64,000 nt of DNA, taken from assembly GCF_001642805.2 (NCBI RefSeq), contig NZ_CP016948.1, positions 4,030,001 to 4,094,000 of the forward strand, read 5' to 3'. The DNA comes from Serratia surfactantfaciens. Lineage in GTDB: Bacteria > Pseudomonadota > Gammaproteobacteria > Enterobacterales > Enterobacteriaceae. The notes beneath the pieces are model-generated. The model worked only from the letters and a program-made list of their open reading frames with translations, did not search any database and was not told the DNA's origin. The position numbers were made by a program, and so were the translations under genes. Of this stretch, positions 21,746-34,039 are shown piece after piece. Each line of letters begins with the position of its first letter. Within the stretch, counting starts at the first letter, position 1.

Positions 21746-22564
21746 TTATGCCGCCAGCTCGCTGCGCAGCTGGCGCAAGACCGGTTCTATCTCTGGCATC
21801 ACGCCGTGCCACAGCAGGAAAGCATGCGCCGCCTGCCCCACCAGCATACCCAGCCCATCGGCGTATTCCGTTGCGCCCTGCAGCTGCGCCCAGGCCAGAA
21901 ATGGCGTAATGCCTTGCTGATAGAACATGTCATAGCAACGGGTTTGCGCGTTCACCACGCCTGCAGGCAACGCCGGGATCTCCCCGCTGATGCCGGACGC
22001 CGTCGCATTGATCACCAGATCGAACGCTTGCTGATCCAGTTGATCCATCGGCGCCGCCGAGATCTCCCCCAGATGCCGGAAAGCGTCGGCCAATTCCTGG
22101 GCCCGGCTGAAGGTACGATTGGTGATGGTGAGTCGGCAGCCGAAAGACAGCAGCGGCAGGATCACGCCGCGTGCCGCACCGCCGGCGCCCACCAGCAGAA
22201 TGCGATCCTGCGGCCGAATCAATTGCTGGCGCTGCAGATCGGTCAACAAACCGATGCCGTCGGTGTTGTCCCCCAGCAGTTCGCCATTTGGCAATACCTT
22301 CAGGGTGTTGACCGCGCCGGCCATCGCCGCTCGCTCACTCAGCTCGGAGGCGAGCTCATAAGCACGCTCCTTGAAGGGCACCGTGACGTTCGCCCCCAGC
22401 CCTCCGGCGCGGATAAACGCCTGCAAGCTGGTTTCAAAACCGTCCAACGGCGCCAACACCGCGCCATAAGGATGCTCAATGCCGGTCTGAGCAGCAAACA
22501 GCGCATGAATTCGCGGCGACTTGCTGTGGCCAATAGGGTTGCCAAATACCGCAAACTTCTCCAT
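21746..22564 (-). CDS. aroE: Shikimate dehydrogenase (NADP+)
   Basis: Reduces 3-dehydroshikimate to shikimate in aromatic amino acid synthesis. It is 272 aa, the same length as E. coli AroE, with [13 protein letters not shown] (shikimate binding), NVTVPFKE with the catalytic Lys at about 65, NTDGIG, and the NADP-binding GAGGAARGV. The ATG at 22564 is preferred over 22570, since GAGG then has normal spacing. It follows tsaC by 11 bp within the dprA-smg-yrdD-tsaC-aroE run. Confidence 0.97.
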   Translation of the reverse strand: MEKFAVFGNPIGHSKSPRIHALFAAQTGIEHPYGAVLAPLDGFETSLQAFIRAGGLGANVTVPFKERAYELASELSERAAMAGAVNTLKVLPNGELLGDNTDGIGLLTDLQRQQLIRPQDRILLVGAGGAARGVILPLLSFGCRLTITNRTFSRAQELADAFRHLGEISAAPMDQLDQQAFDLVINATASGISGEIPALPAGVVNAQTRCYDMFYQQGITPFLAWAQLQGATEYADGLGMLVGQAAHAFLLWHGVMPEIEPVLRQLRSELAA

Positions 22565-22575
22565 GCCCATTACCT

Positions 22576-23145
22576 CTAGCCCTGACGGATCTGTTCGCCG
22601 GTCAGTGCATCTCTGATTTCGGAAGGATTAAGACGGCCGCCCACCTCACCGGCCAATACCGGGAAAGCGTCGCCGAATTGCCGCGTGACTTCATCCGCAC
22701 TGCGGCACGGCTCCAGCCCGCTGAGATTGGCGCTGGTCGACACGAGCGGCTTGCCGTACTGCCGACACAGCTGCTGCACCAACGGATGATCGCTGACGCG
22801 CACCGCCAATGAGCTGAAACGCCCGGTCAGCAAACGTGGCGTCTCCGGCCGAGCGGGCAACACCCAGGTTACCGGCCCTGGCCAGCTGGCAAACATCGTC
22901 GCGCGCTGCTGTTCGCTGAGCGCACTGTCATCGATATATGGCTTAAGCTGTGCATAGTCGGCGGCGATCAGAATCAGTCCCTTTTCCCACGGCCGCTGTT
23001 TCAACGCCAGCAGCACATTGACCGCCTGTTCACTGTCGGGATCGCAACCCAGGCCGAATACCGCTTCGGTGGGATAGGCAATAACCTGCTGTTGATGCAA
23101 AGCATCGATGATAGATAAAAGGTTCGGGCTTAATTCTGAGTTCAT
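22576..23145 (-). CDS. tsaC: Threonylcarbamoyl-AMP synthase
   Basis: Forms threonylcarbamoyl-AMP from threonine, bicarbonate and ATP for the t6A37 tRNA modification. It is 189 aa (E. coli 190), a YrdC/Sua5 fold with [30 protein letters not shown], and [11 protein letters not shown]. The ATG at 23145 matches the family N-terminus; upstream frame extension to 23196 overlaps yrdD and is unlikely. It lies between yrdD and aroE. Confidence 0.96.
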   Translation of the reverse strand: MNSELSPNLLSIIDALHQQQVIAYPTEAVFGLGCDPDSEQAVNVLLALKQRPWEKGLILIAADYAQLKPYIDDSALSEQQRATMFASWPGPVTWVLPARPETPRLLTGRFSSLAVRVSDHPLVQQLCRQYGKPLVSTSANLSGLEPCRSADEVTRQFGDAFPVLAGEVGGRLNPSEIRDALTGEQIRQG

Positions 23146-23152
23146 GATGTGA

Positions 23153-23698
23153 TTATTCTGTAGTCGCGACGGGTTTGCCGCACAGCTTGCTGGCACAGCA
23201 CAGGACGGGGCCCTTTGCCGTGCGCTTTTCCATCAGCAACGGGTAATGGCAGTAGGCGCATTCACCGGCGACGGGTTTAACATTGAGGGCGAACTGGCAT
23301 TCCGGGTAACGATCGCAGGAATGAAAAACCTTGCCGTAGCGCGACTTACGCTGCAACAGCTTGCCTTGCCCGCACTGCGGACAGGTAATGGCGGTTTCGT
23401 CAGGCTTGTCGATCACTTCAGTGTGATCACACTGCGGATAATCGCTGCAACCGATAAACATGCCGTAGCGCCCCTGGCGCAGCACCAACGTCGCCTGACA
23501 CTTCGGGCACTGTTGCCCATCCAACACCTTAACGATATGCCCATCGGCCTGTGCTTTCAGCGGCCGAATATATTGGCATTCAGGGTACTGGGAACAACCG
23601 AGGAAGGGGCCGTGGCGACCGCTACGGATCACCAGCTCGGCCCCGCATTCCGGACAGGGTTCATTTTGCCTGGCGGCAAAAATCGCGTTTTTTGTCAT
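23153..23698 (-). CDS. yrdD: Topoisomerase-type zinc-finger protein
   Basis: 181 aa with repeated C4 zinc fingers resembling the C-terminal fingers of topoisomerase [64 protein letters not shown] and [10 protein letters not shown]. There is no topoisomerase catalytic domain. It probably binds single-stranded DNA, but function is not established. Placement between smg and tsaC is conserved in enterics. Confidence 0.92.
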   Translation of the reverse strand: MTKNAIFAARQNEPCPECGAELVIRSGRHGPFLGCSQYPECQYIRPLKAQADGHIVKVLDGQQCPKCQATLVLRQGRYGMFIGCSDYPQCDHTEVIDKPDETAITCPQCGQGKLLQRKSRYGKVFHSCDRYPECQFALNVKPVAGECAYCHYPLLMEKRTAKGPVLCCASKLCGKPVATTE

Positions 23699-23723
23699 AA
23701 CGTCTTCTATGCGCGTTATCGGC

Positions 23724-24197
23724 TCAATGCAGATAACCTTCGTTCACTTCAAACAACAGTTCTTCCATTTGCTGATAGGCGCTTTCATATCCGGGGATAT
23801 TAAACAGCACCATCAACACGACCCATTTCAGATCTTCGAGATCGAATTCCGCATTATCCAAAGCCATAACGCGGTCGATAACCATTTCACGGGTTTCGAG
23901 GTTCAATACCTGAATCTGTTCCAGGAACAGGAGAAAACCACGGCAGCCGGCGTCCAAACGCGCACCTTCCTCTTCGGTGTAAATCCGCATCGCCAGCGGA
24001 TCGGCATCCATAAAGTAAGGGGCATTTTGACCTTCTTGCAGGTCAGCCAACTTCTCAAGCCAATTCAACGCGTTGTAGATATCATCCCGATGAAACCCCG
24101 CCTGAGCGAGATCATCGGTCAGTTGATCCTGATCGACGCGCATCTCTGGTTCATTGTGGATATAAGTTTCAAACAAGTACATGAGTACGTCGAACAT
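23724..24197 (-). CDS. smg: DUF494 family protein Smg
   Basis: 157 aa, the same length as E. coli Smg, mostly acidic and helical ([26 protein letters not shown] at the start; [22 protein letters not shown] near the end). Its role is unknown; conserved coupling with dprA is the only clue. Its start overlaps the dprA 3' end by 29 nt, so translational coupling is likely. Confidence 0.93.
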   Translation of the reverse strand: MFDVLMYLFETYIHNEPEMRVDQDQLTDDLAQAGFHRDDIYNALNWLEKLADLQEGQNAPYFMDADPLAMRIYTEEEGARLDAGCRGFLLFLEQIQVLNLETREMVIDRVMALDNAEFDLEDLKWVVLMVLFNIPGYESAYQQMEELLFEVNEGYLH

Positions 24198-25290
24198 GGC
24201 TTGCCCTCCTTATTCGGACATAGCCGCCGGGTACAGCTGCGATCCACCCTGCTAACTCCAGCTCGAGTAACTTGATTACCACCACTGGCACAGGTTGGCC
24301 GGCACGTTCAGCGACGACGTCAACAGGTGTCACCTCATCTCCTACGTTAGCCAACACATCGGCAAATGGCAATTCAACTTCAGCCTGTGACGCACAAATA
24401 GTTGTATTTTCGTTCAGCGGCAGCCATTGAAGACCGCTTTCCAGCAATTCGGCGATATCTTTCGGCCCGGTGACCAGATGCGCGCCCTGTTGGATGAGCC
24501 AATGTGTGCCCTCGCTCATCGGGTTCCCTAATGGCCCTGGCAGAGCGAACACCTCACGCCCCTGTTCCAACGCATAGCGAGCAGTCACCAGGGTACCGCT
24601 GTGCAGCGAGGCTTCTATAACCAGAACGCCCAGACTCAGCCCGCTGATAATACGATTGCGGCGCGGAAAATGGTCGGCCAGAGGCAAGTCGGTGACTAAA
24701 TGATCTGAAACCACGGCGCCGCCTTGTTCGACTATCTGTTCCGCAAGCCGACGGTGCCGGCGCGGATAGATATTGGCCAGCCCGCTACCCAACACCGCGA
24801 CAGTACAGCCGCCGGCCGCCAACGCCGCGCGATGGCAAATCCCGTCGATGCCAATCGCCAGACCGCTGGTGATGGCGAAACCGCAGCGCGCCAACTCAGC
24901 GGCGAAATGGTTCGCCCATCGCTCGCCGTAATGGCTGAACTGCCGACTGCCGACCATGGCGAGCTGCGGTTGCAACAGCGCCTGCGGATCGCCCTCGATC
25001 AGCAAAAACAGCGGCGCATCGTCGATCTGGGCCAGGCGATCGGGATAACCGAGCGCCCCATAGTTCACTATGCGGTGCGCCGGCTTTTCCAACCAATGCA
25101 AGGTAGCCGTAAGATAGCCGGGATCCGCCCGGTTGAACTGTGCCCGCTGCCGTTCGTTCAATCCCAGTTCACGCAGCGCGCGATTGGGTTCGCCCCCCAT
25201 TTGCGATAACTGCTGCACGATCCGACTGGCCGTCGGGGTCTGTAGCCCCGTAACCCCCCGCATCCGTAAAGCGATCTCTTCCAGCCGCAT
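24169..25290 (-). CDS. dprA: DNA-processing protein DprA (Smf)
   Basis: Loads RecA on incoming single-stranded DNA during natural transformation in competent species; the role in enterics is less clear. It is 373 aa (E. coli 374). A Rossmann core at about 110-310 carries [42 protein letters not shown] and [18 protein letters not shown], and a C-terminal winged helix ends in [15 protein letters not shown]. The start at 25290 has GAGGGAA upstream; an in-frame ATG at 25335 is rejected. It is divergent from def. Confidence 0.93.
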   Translation of the reverse strand: MRLEEIALRMRGVTGLQTPTASRIVQQLSQMGGEPNRALRELGLNERQRAQFNRADPGYLTATLHWLEKPAHRIVNYGALGYPDRLAQIDDAPLFLLIEGDPQALLQPQLAMVGSRQFSHYGERWANHFAAELARCGFAITSGLAIGIDGICHRAALAAGGCTVAVLGSGLANIYPRRHRRLAEQIVEQGGAVVSDHLVTDLPLADHFPRRNRIISGLSLGVLVIEASLHSGTLVTARYALEQGREVFALPGPLGNPMSEGTHWLIQQGAHLVTGPKDIAELLESGLQWLPLNENTTICASQAEVELPFADVLANVGDEVTPVDVVAERAGQPVPVVVIKLLELELAGWIAAVPGGYVRIRRASHVRRTHVLV

Positions 25291-25423
25291 CGTCTGTTCC
25301 CTCAGCAAAAACGGTGGTATTACCAATCTGAGCAATTGGTGCGCAATGCTGTCAATCAGGTCGGGAAATGTCTAGAATAGAGGTTAAACCTCGTTCATTA
25401 CTCGGATACAGATCTAAAGATAT

Positions 25424-25933
25424 ATGTCAGTCTTGCAGGTATTACATTTCCCAGACGAGCGTCTGCGCAAAGTCGCAGCGCCGGTAAAAGAAGTCAATGC
25501 AGATATCCAGCGCATCGTGGATGATATGTTTGAAACCATGTACGCAGAGGAAGGCATTGGCCTGGCTGCGACTCAGGTGGATATCCATCAGCGCATTATC
25601 GTGATCGACGTCTCCGAGAATCGCGATCAGCGCCTGGTGCTGATCAACCCGGAGCTGCTGGAAAAAAGCGGCGAAACCGGCATCGAGGAAGGCTGTCTTT
25701 CCATTCCAGAGCAGCGTGCGTTAGTGCCGCGCGCCGCGCAGGTGAAGATCCGCGCGCTAGATCGCGAAGGCAAACCTTTCGAGCTGGAAGCGGACGATCT
25801 GCTGGCGATCTGCATCCAGCACGAGATGGATCACCTGATGGGCAAGCTGTTCGTCGATTACCTGTCGCCGCTCAAGCGCCAGCGTATTCGTCAGAAACTG
25901 GAAAAAATGGCCAAGCTTCAAGCCCGCGCCTAA
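25424..25933 (+). CDS. def: Peptide deformylase
   Basis: Removes the formyl group from nascent N-terminal formyl-Met. It is 169 aa with all three motifs: GIGLAATQ (about 46-53), EGCLS (metal-ligand Cys, about 89-93) and HEMDH (metal-ligand His and catalytic Glu, about 133-137). It is followed by fmt after 17 bp, pairing formylation and deformylation as in most bacteria. Confidence 0.98.
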   Translation: MSVLQVLHFPDERLRKVAAPVKEVNADIQRIVDDMFETMYAEEGIGLAATQVDIHQRIIVIDVSENRDQRLVLINPELLEKSGETGIEEGCLSIPEQRALVPRAAQVKIRALDREGKPFELEADDLLAICIQHEMDHLMGKLFVDYLSPLKRQRIRQKLEKMAKLQARA

Positions 25934-25950
25934 CCGATCAGGAAATCAAC

Positions 25951-26895
25951 GTGTCTGATTCTTTACGGATTATTTTCGCCGGAACACCAGACTTCGCAGC
26001 GCGTCATCTTGACGCGCTGTTGTCATCTGAGCACCAGATTGTCGGCGTATTTACCCAGCCCGACCGCCCGGCAGGCCGCGGCAACAAGCTGACGCCAAGC
26101 CCGGTCAAAGCGCTGGCCGAACAACACCAACTGCCGGTATTCCAGCCCAAGTCATTACGTCCCGAAGAGAACCAGCGCCTGGTGGCCGATCTCAACGCCG
26201 ACGTGATGGTGGTGGTCGCTTACGGGCTGATCCTGCCACAAGCGGTGTTGGATATGCCGCGCCTGGGCTGCATCAACGTACACGGTTCGCTGCTGCCTCG
26301 CTGGCGCGGCGCGGCGCCGATCCAGCGTTCACTCTGGGCCGGCGACAGCGAAACCGGCGTGACCATCATGCAGATGGATGTCGGCCTCGATACCGGCGAC
26401 ATGATGCACAAGATCGCCTGCCCGATTGAGAGCAGCGACACCAGCGCCAGCCTCTACGACAAGCTGGCTCAGCTCGGCCCGCAGGGCATGTTGACGACGC
26501 TGCGCCAAATGGCCGACGGCAGCGCCACCCGCGAGGTACAGGACGAATCGCTGGTCACCTACGCCGAGAAGCTGAGCAAAGAAGAAGCTCGCCTGGACTG
26601 GACCCTGTCCGCCGCCCAGTTGGAGCGCTGCATCCGCGCCTTCAACCCTTGGCCCGTCAGCTACTTCATCATCGACGAGCAACCGGTGAAAGTGTGGCAG
26701 GCCAGCGTGCTGGCAGAAAGCGCCAACGCAGAACCGGGCACCGTTATCCATGCCGACAAGCACGGCATTCAGGTGGCGACCGTCGACGGCATCCTCAATC
26801 TGATCCAGCTGCAGCCCGCCGGTAAGAAACCGATGTCGGCGCAGGACCTGTTAAACTCACGTCGTGAATGGTTTACCCCGGGCAACCGGCTGTAA
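25951..26895 (+). CDS. fmt: Methionyl-tRNA formyltransferase
   Basis: Formylates initiator Met-tRNA using 10-formyltetrahydrofolate. It is 314 aa with the catalytic and folate-binding segment [17 protein letters not shown] and the DVGLDTGDM loop, then the C-terminal OB-like domain. It uses a GTG start (GTGTCTGATTCT) preceded by AGGAAATC. It is second in def-fmt-rsmB. Confidence 0.97.
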   Translation: MSDSLRIIFAGTPDFAARHLDALLSSEHQIVGVFTQPDRPAGRGNKLTPSPVKALAEQHQLPVFQPKSLRPEENQRLVADLNADVMVVVAYGLILPQAVLDMPRLGCINVHGSLLPRWRGAAPIQRSLWAGDSETGVTIMQMDVGLDTGDMMHKIACPIESSDTSASLYDKLAQLGPQGMLTTLRQMADGSATREVQDESLVTYAEKLSKEEARLDWTLSAAQLERCIRAFNPWPVSYFIIDEQPVKVWQASVLAESANAEPGTVIHADKHGIQVATVDGILNLIQLQPAGKKPMSAQDLLNSRREWFTPGNRL

Positions 26896-26906
26896 GCCAC
26901 CCCACT

Positions 26907-26940
26907 GCCCGGCCGTTTATCGCCGGGCCGTTATTTTCTT
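26907..26940 (+). terminator. Possible terminator or attenuator between fmt and rsmB
   Basis: GCCCGGC and GCCGGGC form a 7-bp stem with an 8-nt loop, followed by CGTTATTTTCTT. The imperfect T-run suggests partial termination within an otherwise co-oriented run. Confidence 0.5.
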
Positions 26941-26967
26941 AATGCCGATCGTTATCAGCTTTAGCCT

Positions 26968-28257
26968 ATGAAAAATAATTACAATCTCCGCAGCATCGCT
27001 GCCAAAGCCATCGGCCAGGTGCTGGATCAAGGGCAGTCGCTCAGCACTGTCCTGCCAGCGCTGCAAACCTCCATCAGCGACAAAGATCGCGGGTTGCTGC
27101 AGGAACTGTGCTTCGGCACGTTACGCGTGCTGCCGCAGCTCGAATGGTGCATTCAACAATTGATGGCCAAGCCACTGACCGGCAAGCAGCGCACGCTACA
27201 CTATTTGTTGATGGTCGGCTTGTACCAGCTGCTGTATACCCGCATCCCGGCGCACGCCGTGCTGGCGGAAACCGTGGAAGGTGCGGTAGCGCTGAAACGC
27301 CCGCAGTTAAAAGGCCTGATTAACGGCGTTTTGCGCCAATTTCAACGCCAGCAGGAAGAGCTGCTGCAACGCGCCGCCAATAATGACAGCCGCTATCTGC
27401 ATCCCAGCTGGTTACTGAAACGCATTCAACAGGCTTATCCCGCCAACTGGGAACAGATCGTCGACGCGAATAACCAGAAGCCGCCGATGTGGCTACGCGT
27501 CAACCGCCTGCACCACACCCGCGAAGCTTATCTGCAGTTGCTGACCGACGCCGGCATCGCCGCAGAGCCTCATGCAGACTATGCGGACGCGGTGCGTTTG
27601 CTGGCGCCTTGCGCCGTGACCGATCTGCCTGGGTTCACCGAAGGCTGGGTCACCGTACAAGATGCCTCGGCCCAGGGCTGTGTCGATCTGTTGGATCCGC
27701 AAGACGGCGAGCAGATCCTCGATTTGTGCGCCGCACCTGGCGGTAAAACCACGCATATCCTGGAAGCGGCGCCGAAAGCGCACGTGATGGCCGTCGATAT
27801 CGACGAGCAACGTCTGGCGCGGGTGAAAGAAAACCTGCAACGCCTGCGTTTGCACGCGGAGGTTAAACTGGGTGATGGCCGCACTCCGCAACAATGGTGC
27901 GGCGACAAGCAGTTCGACCGTATCCTTCTGGACGCACCTTGCTCCGCCACCGGCGTGATCCGCCGTCACCCCGATATCAAATGGCTGCGCCGCGATCGCG
28001 ACATCGCCGAGCTCGCCGCACTGCAGGCCGAAATCCTGGAAGCCGTCTGGCCGCATCTGAAATCAGGTGGCGTGATGGTTTACGCAACCTGCTCTATCCT
28101 GCCGGATGAAAACAGCAGCCAGATTGCCGCGTTCTTGCAGCGCCACGCCGATGCCAAGCTGGTTGAAACCGGCGATGCACAGCGGCCAGGGCGACAGAAT
28201 ATCCCGCATCCCGAGGATGGCGATGGCTTCTTTTACGCTAAGCTGATTAAAATGTAA
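26968..28257 (+). CDS. rsmB: 16S rRNA (cytosine-967 C5) methyltransferase
   Basis: Methylates C967 of 16S rRNA. It is 429 aa, the same length as E. coli RsmB. The N-terminal NusB-like RNA-binding domain (about 1-140) is followed by a SAM-dependent methyltransferase with [14 protein letters not shown], the [17 protein letters not shown] motif (catalytic Cys region) and [15 protein letters not shown]. It is co-oriented with fmt and trkA. Confidence 0.97.
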   Translation: MKNNYNLRSIAAKAIGQVLDQGQSLSTVLPALQTSISDKDRGLLQELCFGTLRVLPQLEWCIQQLMAKPLTGKQRTLHYLLMVGLYQLLYTRIPAHAVLAETVEGAVALKRPQLKGLINGVLRQFQRQQEELLQRAANNDSRYLHPSWLLKRIQQAYPANWEQIVDANNQKPPMWLRVNRLHHTREAYLQLLTDAGIAAEPHADYADAVRLLAPCAVTDLPGFTEGWVTVQDASAQGCVDLLDPQDGEQILDLCAAPGGKTTHILEAAPKAHVMAVDIDEQRLARVKENLQRLRLHAEVKLGDGRTPQQWCGDKQFDRILLDAPCSATGVIRRHPDIKWLRRDRDIAELAALQAEILEAVWPHLKSGGVMVYATCSILPDENSSQIAAFLQRHADAKLVETGDAQRPGRQNIPHPEDGDGFFYAKLIKM

Positions 28258-28312
28258 TTCTTCAGGGCGTACGTGCGCGCCCTAAGTCTTTCAGTGTGAA
28301 GCAGAGAACACG

Positions 28313-29689
28313 ATGAAAATAATTATTCTTGGTGCCGGTCAGGTTGGCGGGACGCTGGCGGAAAACCTGGTGGGTGAAAACAACGATATCACCGTCGTCG
28401 ATACCGATTCCGGCCGCTTGCGCCAACTACAGGATAAATTCGATTTGCGGGTGGTTCAGGGACATGGTTCCCACCCTCGGGTGCTGCGCGAAGCCGGCGC
28501 AGAAGACGCCGACATGCTGGTCGCGGTCACCAACTCCGACGAAACCAACATGATCGCCTGCCAGATCGCCTATTCTCTGTTTAATACCCCTAACCGCATC
28601 GCCCGCATCCGCGCGCCGGAATATATCCGCGAATCGGAGAAACTGTTCCTGCCGGAAGCGGTGCCGATCGATCATCTGATTTCGCCGGAGCAGCTGGTCA
28701 TCGACTATATCTACAAGCTGATCGAATACCCTGGCGCCCTGCAGGTGGTCAACTTCGCCGAAGGCAAGGTTAGCATCGCCGCGGTTAAAGCCTATTACGG
28801 CGGCCCGCTGGTCGGCAATGCGCTCTCTTCGATGCGCGAACACATGCCGCATATCGATACCCGCGTCGCCGCCATATTCCGCCAGGATCGTCCGATCCGT
28901 CCGCAGGGCTCGACCATTATCGAAGCCGGCGATGAAGTGTTCTTCGTCGCCGCCTCACAGCACATCCGCGCGGTAATGAGCGAACTGCAACGGCTGGAAA
29001 AACCCTATAAGCGCATCATGATCGTCGGCGGCGGCAACGTCGGCGCCGGCCTGGCCGCCAAGCTGGAAAAAGACTACAACGTCAAACTGATCGAGCGCAA
29101 TCAGCAACGCGCCGCCGAACTGGCCGAACAGCTGCACGATACCATCGTGTTCTACGGCGATGCTTCGGATCAGGAGCTGCTGGCCGAAGAGCACGTCGAG
29201 CAGGTGGACGTCTTCATCGCCATCACTAACGACGATGAGGCCAACATCATGTCGGCCATGCTGGCCAAGCGCATGGGCGCCAAGAAGGTGATGGTATTGA
29301 TCCAGCGCCGTGCCTATGTCGATCTGGTGCAAGGCAGCGTGATCGATATCGCCATTTCTCCCCAGCAGGCAACCATCTCCGCCCTGCTGGGACACGTGCG
29401 CAAAGCGGATATCGTCAGCGTTTCGTCGCTGCGCCGCGGCGTAGCTGAAGCGATCGAAGCGATTGCTCACGGCGACGAAAGCACCTCCAAAGTGGTCGGC
29501 CGCATCGTCGAAGACATCAAGCTGCCGCCGGGTACCACCATCGGCGCTATCGTGCGAGGCGACGACGTGATCATCGCCAACGGCAACAGCAAAATCGAAC
29601 AGGGCGATCACGTCATCATGTTTATTACCGACAAGAAATTCGTGCCGGACGTTGAACGCTTGTTCCAACCGAGTCCGTTCTTCTTGTAG
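28313..29689 (+). CDS. trkA: Trk potassium uptake regulatory subunit TrkA
   Basis: A cytoplasmic NAD(H)-binding regulator of the TrkH/TrkG potassium channels. It is 458 aa, the same as E. coli, with two tandem RCK modules, each with a Rossmann start: [17 protein letters not shown] (1-18) and [17 protein letters not shown] (about 236-252), and each followed by a TrkA-C subdomain ([31 protein letters not shown]). It lies 56 bp after rsmB. Confidence 0.98.
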   Translation: MKIIILGAGQVGGTLAENLVGENNDITVVDTDSGRLRQLQDKFDLRVVQGHGSHPRVLREAGAEDADMLVAVTNSDETNMIACQIAYSLFNTPNRIARIRAPEYIRESEKLFLPEAVPIDHLISPEQLVIDYIYKLIEYPGALQVVNFAEGKVSIAAVKAYYGGPLVGNALSSMREHMPHIDTRVAAIFRQDRPIRPQGSTIIEAGDEVFFVAASQHIRAVMSELQRLEKPYKRIMIVGGGNVGAGLAAKLEKDYNVKLIERNQQRAAELAEQLHDTIVFYGDASDQELLAEEHVEQVDVFIAITNDDEANIMSAMLAKRMGAKKVMVLIQRRAYVDLVQGSVIDIAISPQQATISALLGHVRKADIVSVSSLRRGVAEAIEAIAHGDESTSKVVGRIVEDIKLPPGTTIGAIVRGDDVIIANGNSKIEQGDHVIMFITDKKFVPDVERLFQPSPFFL

Positions 29690-29826
29690 AACGAATTTAT
29701 TAGGCGATGGTCTATAATTGCGTAGTTGTTCTCTGCCTTGGGAGGAGATAAAACTTCTCGCCATTTGTGGCAAAGGGAAATTGCTTTGTTAAACTTGAGT
29801 TATTAATTCTGCAAGGGGTGCGTTCT

Positions 29827-30243
29827 ATGAGTATGTTGAAAGAGTTTCGCGAATTTGCCATGCGCGGCAACGTGGTCGATCTGGCCGTCGGTGTGATTAT
29901 CGGTGCTGCATTCGGCAAGATTGTTTCGTCCTTCGTGGCCGATATCATCATGCCACCGTTGGGCTTACTGATTGGCGGCGTCGATTTTAAACAGTTCCAT
30001 CTGGTGTTACGTGAAGCTCAGGGCGCCGTACCGGCGGTGGTAATGAACTATGGTTCATTCATCCAGACCGTATTTGACTTTGTGATTGTCGCCTTTGCTA
30101 TCTTCCTGGCGATTAAACTGATGAACAAGATGCGCCGCAAGCAGGAAGAAGCGCCGGCAGCGCCGCCAGAACCAACCGCAGAAGAGAAACTGCTGACGGA
30201 AATCCGTGATTTGCTGAGCCAACAACAGCAGCCAAAGCTGTAA
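29827..30243 (+). CDS. mscL: Large-conductance mechanosensitive channel
   Basis: An inner-membrane osmotic safety valve. It is 138 aa (E. coli 136): N-terminal amphipathic [16 protein letters not shown]1 from about [19 protein letters not shown], a periplasmic loop, TM2 around [18 protein letters not shown], and a charged C-terminal helix. AAGGGG precedes the ATG at 29827; an in-frame upstream opening at 29767 is rejected. Conserved placement after trkA. Confidence 0.97.
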   Translation: MSMLKEFREFAMRGNVVDLAVGVIIGAAFGKIVSSFVADIIMPPLGLLIGGVDFKQFHLVLREAQGAVPAVVMNYGSFIQTVFDFVIVAFAIFLAIKLMNKMRRKQEEAPAAPPEPTAEEKLLTEIRDLLSQQQQPKL

Positions 30244-30265
30244 AACAGCATTAGGTTACGCCAAT

Positions 30266-30294
30266 AAAAAGCCACCTTCATCGGTGGCTTTTTT
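30266..30294. terminator. Bidirectional terminator between mscL and arfA
   Basis: AAAAAGCCACC-TTCATC-GGTGGCTTTTTT is symmetrical, with T-runs on both strands, and lies between the convergent mscL and arfA stop codons. Confidence 0.9.
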
Positions 30295-30300
30295 AATGCC

Positions 30301-30507
30301 TTAAAACCAGAAGGCCAGTGGTAAATTATCGTTTGATAGTTTGCCACTGGCCTCCCAGTTACCGCCTTTGTTGTGTTTTTCTTTACGCCGATAGCTGCCT
30401 TTGCCTTTCACATTCTTTTCCACTCGTTGGCGGAATAGCGGGTCATGCAGCAGCGCCTCAATGGCGTTATCTTGAATCTGGCCTTTAGTGTGACGATATT
30501 TCGTCAT
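30301..30507 (-). CDS. arfA: Alternative ribosome-rescue factor A
   Basis: Recruits RF2 to ribosomes stalled on non-stop mRNA when tmRNA is insufficient. It is 68 aa (E. coli 72). The conserved N-terminal two-thirds ([45 protein letters not shown]) is present, followed by a short hydrophobic tail LPLAFWF. A long hairpin in the 3' coding end is expected to truncate the mRNA, as in E. coli. AGGAGC precedes the ATG. Confidence 0.93.
   Translation of the reverse strand: MTKYRHTKGQIQDNAIEALLHDPLFRQRVEKNVKGKGSYRRKEKHNKGGNWEASGKLSNDNLPLAFWF
30312..30353 (-). promoter_or_regulatory. Hairpin inside the arfA 3' coding region
   Basis: AGGCCAGTGG (30312-30321) pairs with CCACTGGCCT (30344-30353), a 10-bp perfect stem that can extend inward by about four more A-U/G-U pairs. 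It covers roughly codons 52-65. In E. coli an equivalent hairpin is cut by RNase III or ends transcription, making arfA mRNA itself a non-stop message controlled by tmRNA. Confidence 0.75.
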
Positions 30508-30582
30508 GGTAATGCTCCTGTAAAAGGTAGGGTAATAAAACGAGCCGATAATACTGCCGGCAATATAAAAATTAAAGTGCCG

Positions 30583-31014
30583 TCAGCAACCTTTTTTGCC
30601 TTTATCATCGCTGGCGCCCTGCTCCAGGGCTTCCAGAATAGAACAATAGTTGCTGGTATGGGCAGTGCCGCAGCAGGCGTCACTCAAGCGTTTCAACGAT
30701 TCGCGCATGCGGGTCAGCTCCGCCAACTTGCTTTCCACTTCGCTCAGGCGAGCATCGACGATCGACTTCGATTCCTGGCAGGTATGGTGTTCAGGATCAA
30801 CCCGGATCGACAGCAGTTCGGCGATCGTTTCCAGAGTAAAGCCCAACTGTTTGGCATAGCGAATAAAACGCAGCCGCTGCAGGTCCTGCTCCGTATACAG
30901 CCGATAACCGCCTTCGGTGCGGACATTGTGATCCATCATGCCCTGCTTTTCATAGTAACGCACGGTATCCGGCGTCACTTCGGCGAGCTTGGCCAACTGA
31001 CCTATCTTGAACAT
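30583..31014 (-). CDS. zntR: Zn(II)-responsive MerR-family activator
   Basis: Activates the zinc exporter gene zntA when zinc is high. It is 143 aa with a MerR helix-turn-helix at 1-70 (MFKIGQLAKLAEVTPDTVRYYEKQG), a dimerisation helix, and a metal-binding C-terminus with Cys in HHTCQES and CCGTAHTSNYC as in ZntR. zntA is not in the window. It overlaps the end of yhdN by 13 nt. Confidence 0.93.
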   Translation of the reverse strand: MFKIGQLAKLAEVTPDTVRYYEKQGMMDHNVRTEGGYRLYTEQDLQRLRFIRYAKQLGFTLETIAELLSIRVDPEHHTCQESKSIVDARLSEVESKLAELTRMRESLKRLSDACCGTAHTSNYCSILEALEQGASDDKGKKGC

Positions 31015-31388
31015 GACTTCTCCTCTCGGGTGAATTTGCCGTCCAGTGCGTGCTGATATTCGCCATGCAAGAAATCCGTGCTCATCCCAGCCTGACGCAA
31101 TCGATGTTCCAGCAGTGCCATGCGCTTGCTGAGATCGACATAGTCCGGATGTTCGCTATTAATCTCTTGCAGTAAGCGAGCAACGGTTAATGCCTCTTTG
31201 CGATCTTCCAGCGCCGGCGGCAGGTAACCGGCATTTTTCAGCAAACGGTAACCGGCGCGTAGCTCGGGCGGCACCGCGCTGTCATCTTCCAGCACAAGCG
31301 GCTGCCCCTGGCCGGGCAGATTGTCGAACTCGCCTTTATCCTGGGCATCAAGGATATGACGTTCCGCCCATTGATCGAGCAATCCCAT
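31002..31388 (-). CDS. yhdN: DnaJ-related DUF1992 family protein YhdN
   Basis: 128 aa with the DUF1992 pattern LLDQWAERHILDAQDKGEFDNLPGQGQPL at the N-terminus and a helical C-terminal half. Function is unknown. It is upstream of and overlaps zntR by 13 nt, and lies downstream of rplQ as in E. coli. Confidence 0.88.
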   Translation of the reverse strand: MGLLDQWAERHILDAQDKGEFDNLPGQGQPLVLEDDSAVPPELRAGYRLLKNAGYLPPALEDRKEALTVARLLQEINSEHPDYVDLSKRMALLEHRLRQAGMSTDFLHGEYQHALDGKFTREEKSCSR

Positions 31389-31494
31389 GACAGACAGCCT
31401 CGGTTAGCCTAATGAATAAGCCTTAGCATAGCGGATAGGGGCGGGGATCTTAAGCACAGCAGGGGGAATTGCGCACATTTGGCTGGATTTGGAC

Positions 31495-31526
31495 GTAAAA
31501 AAACCGGGCAAGCCCGGTTTTTTTAC
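31495..31526 (-). terminator. Intrinsic terminator of the alpha operon
   Basis: CCGGGC and GCCCGG flanked by an A-run and a T-run, directly after the rplQ stop on the minus strand. The effective tetraloop is CAAG. It may also terminate transcription arriving from the other side. Confidence 0.9.
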
Positions 31527-31537
31527 GCGTCTACAGA

Positions 31538-31951
<414 letters not shown>

Positions 31952-31967
31952 TTAACCTGTGATCCGG

Positions 31968-32957
31968 TTACTCGTCAGCAATGCTTGCCGGCGGCCAGTT
32001 TTCCAGGCGCATGCCCAGAGACAGACCACGTGAGGCCAGCACGTCTTTAATCTCGGTAAGAGATTTTTTACCCAGGTTTGGCGTTTTCAGCAACTCAACC
32101 TCGGTACGCTGTACCAGATCACCGATGTAGTGGATAGCTTCTGCCTTGAGGCAGTTAGCAGAGCGGACAGTCAATTCCAGATCGTCAACAGGGCGCAGCA
32201 AGATCGGATCGAACTCTGGTTTCTCTTCTTTAACTTCCGGCTGACGTACATCACGCAGGTCAACGAAAGCTTCAAGTTGTTCAGCCAGAATGGTGGCCGC
32301 ACGGCGGATCGCCTCTTCAGGATCGATCGTGCCATTGGTCTCCATCTCGATGACCAGCTTATCCAAGTCAGTACGCTGTTCTACACGCGCAGCTTCAACA
32401 TTGTAGGCGATACGCTCTACAGGGCTGTAGCAGGCGTCAACCAACAGACGACCGATTGGGCGCTCATCTTCTTCCGAATGAATTCGGGCAGAAGCCGGCA
32501 CATAACCGCGACCGCGCTGAACTTTGATACGCATGCTGATAGCCGCGTTCTCATCAGTCAGGTGGCAAATCACGTGCTGAGGCTTGACGATTTCGACATC
32601 ACCATCATGGGTGATGTCGGCAGCGGTCACAGGGCCAATGCCAGATTTATTCAGGGTAAGAATAACTTCGTCTTTGCCTTGAACTCTCACCGCCAGCCCT
32701 TTCAGGTTGAGCAGGATCTCCAGGATATCTTCCTGTACGCCTTCTTTGGTGCTGTACTCATGCAGTACACCATCAATCTCAACCTCGGTCACCGCGCAAC
32801 CCGGCATAGATGAAAGCAGAATACGGCGCAGTGCGTTGCCAAGAGTATGGCCAAAGCCACGCTCTAAAGGCTCAAGGGTCACCTTGGCGTGCGTCGAACT
32901 GACTTGCTCGATATCTACCAGGCGCGGTTTTAGAAACTCTGTCACAGAACCCTGCAT
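31968..32957 (-). CDS. rpoA: RNA polymerase alpha subunit
   Basis: 329 aa, the same as E. coli. The N-terminal domain (about 1-235) dimerises and nucleates RNA polymerase assembly ([20 protein letters not shown]). After a linker, the C-terminal domain (about 250-329) binds UP elements and activators, with [20 protein letters not shown] and the [14 protein letters not shown] helix. It is cotranscribed with ribosomal protein genes in the alpha operon. Confidence 0.99.
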
Positions 32958-32982
32958 TGTGTCCTCTCTTTGGTACTAAGCT

Positions 32983-33621
<639 letters not shown>

Positions 33622-33633
33622 CTAAAAGCTGCG

Positions 33634-34026
<393 letters not shown>

Positions 34027-34039
34027 TCAATAACCCCGA

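Noticed and set aside
28263..28282. AGGGCG/CGCCCT stem between rsmB and trkA as a terminator
   Set aside because: Short stem with no following T-run; more likely read-through sequence within a co-oriented run.
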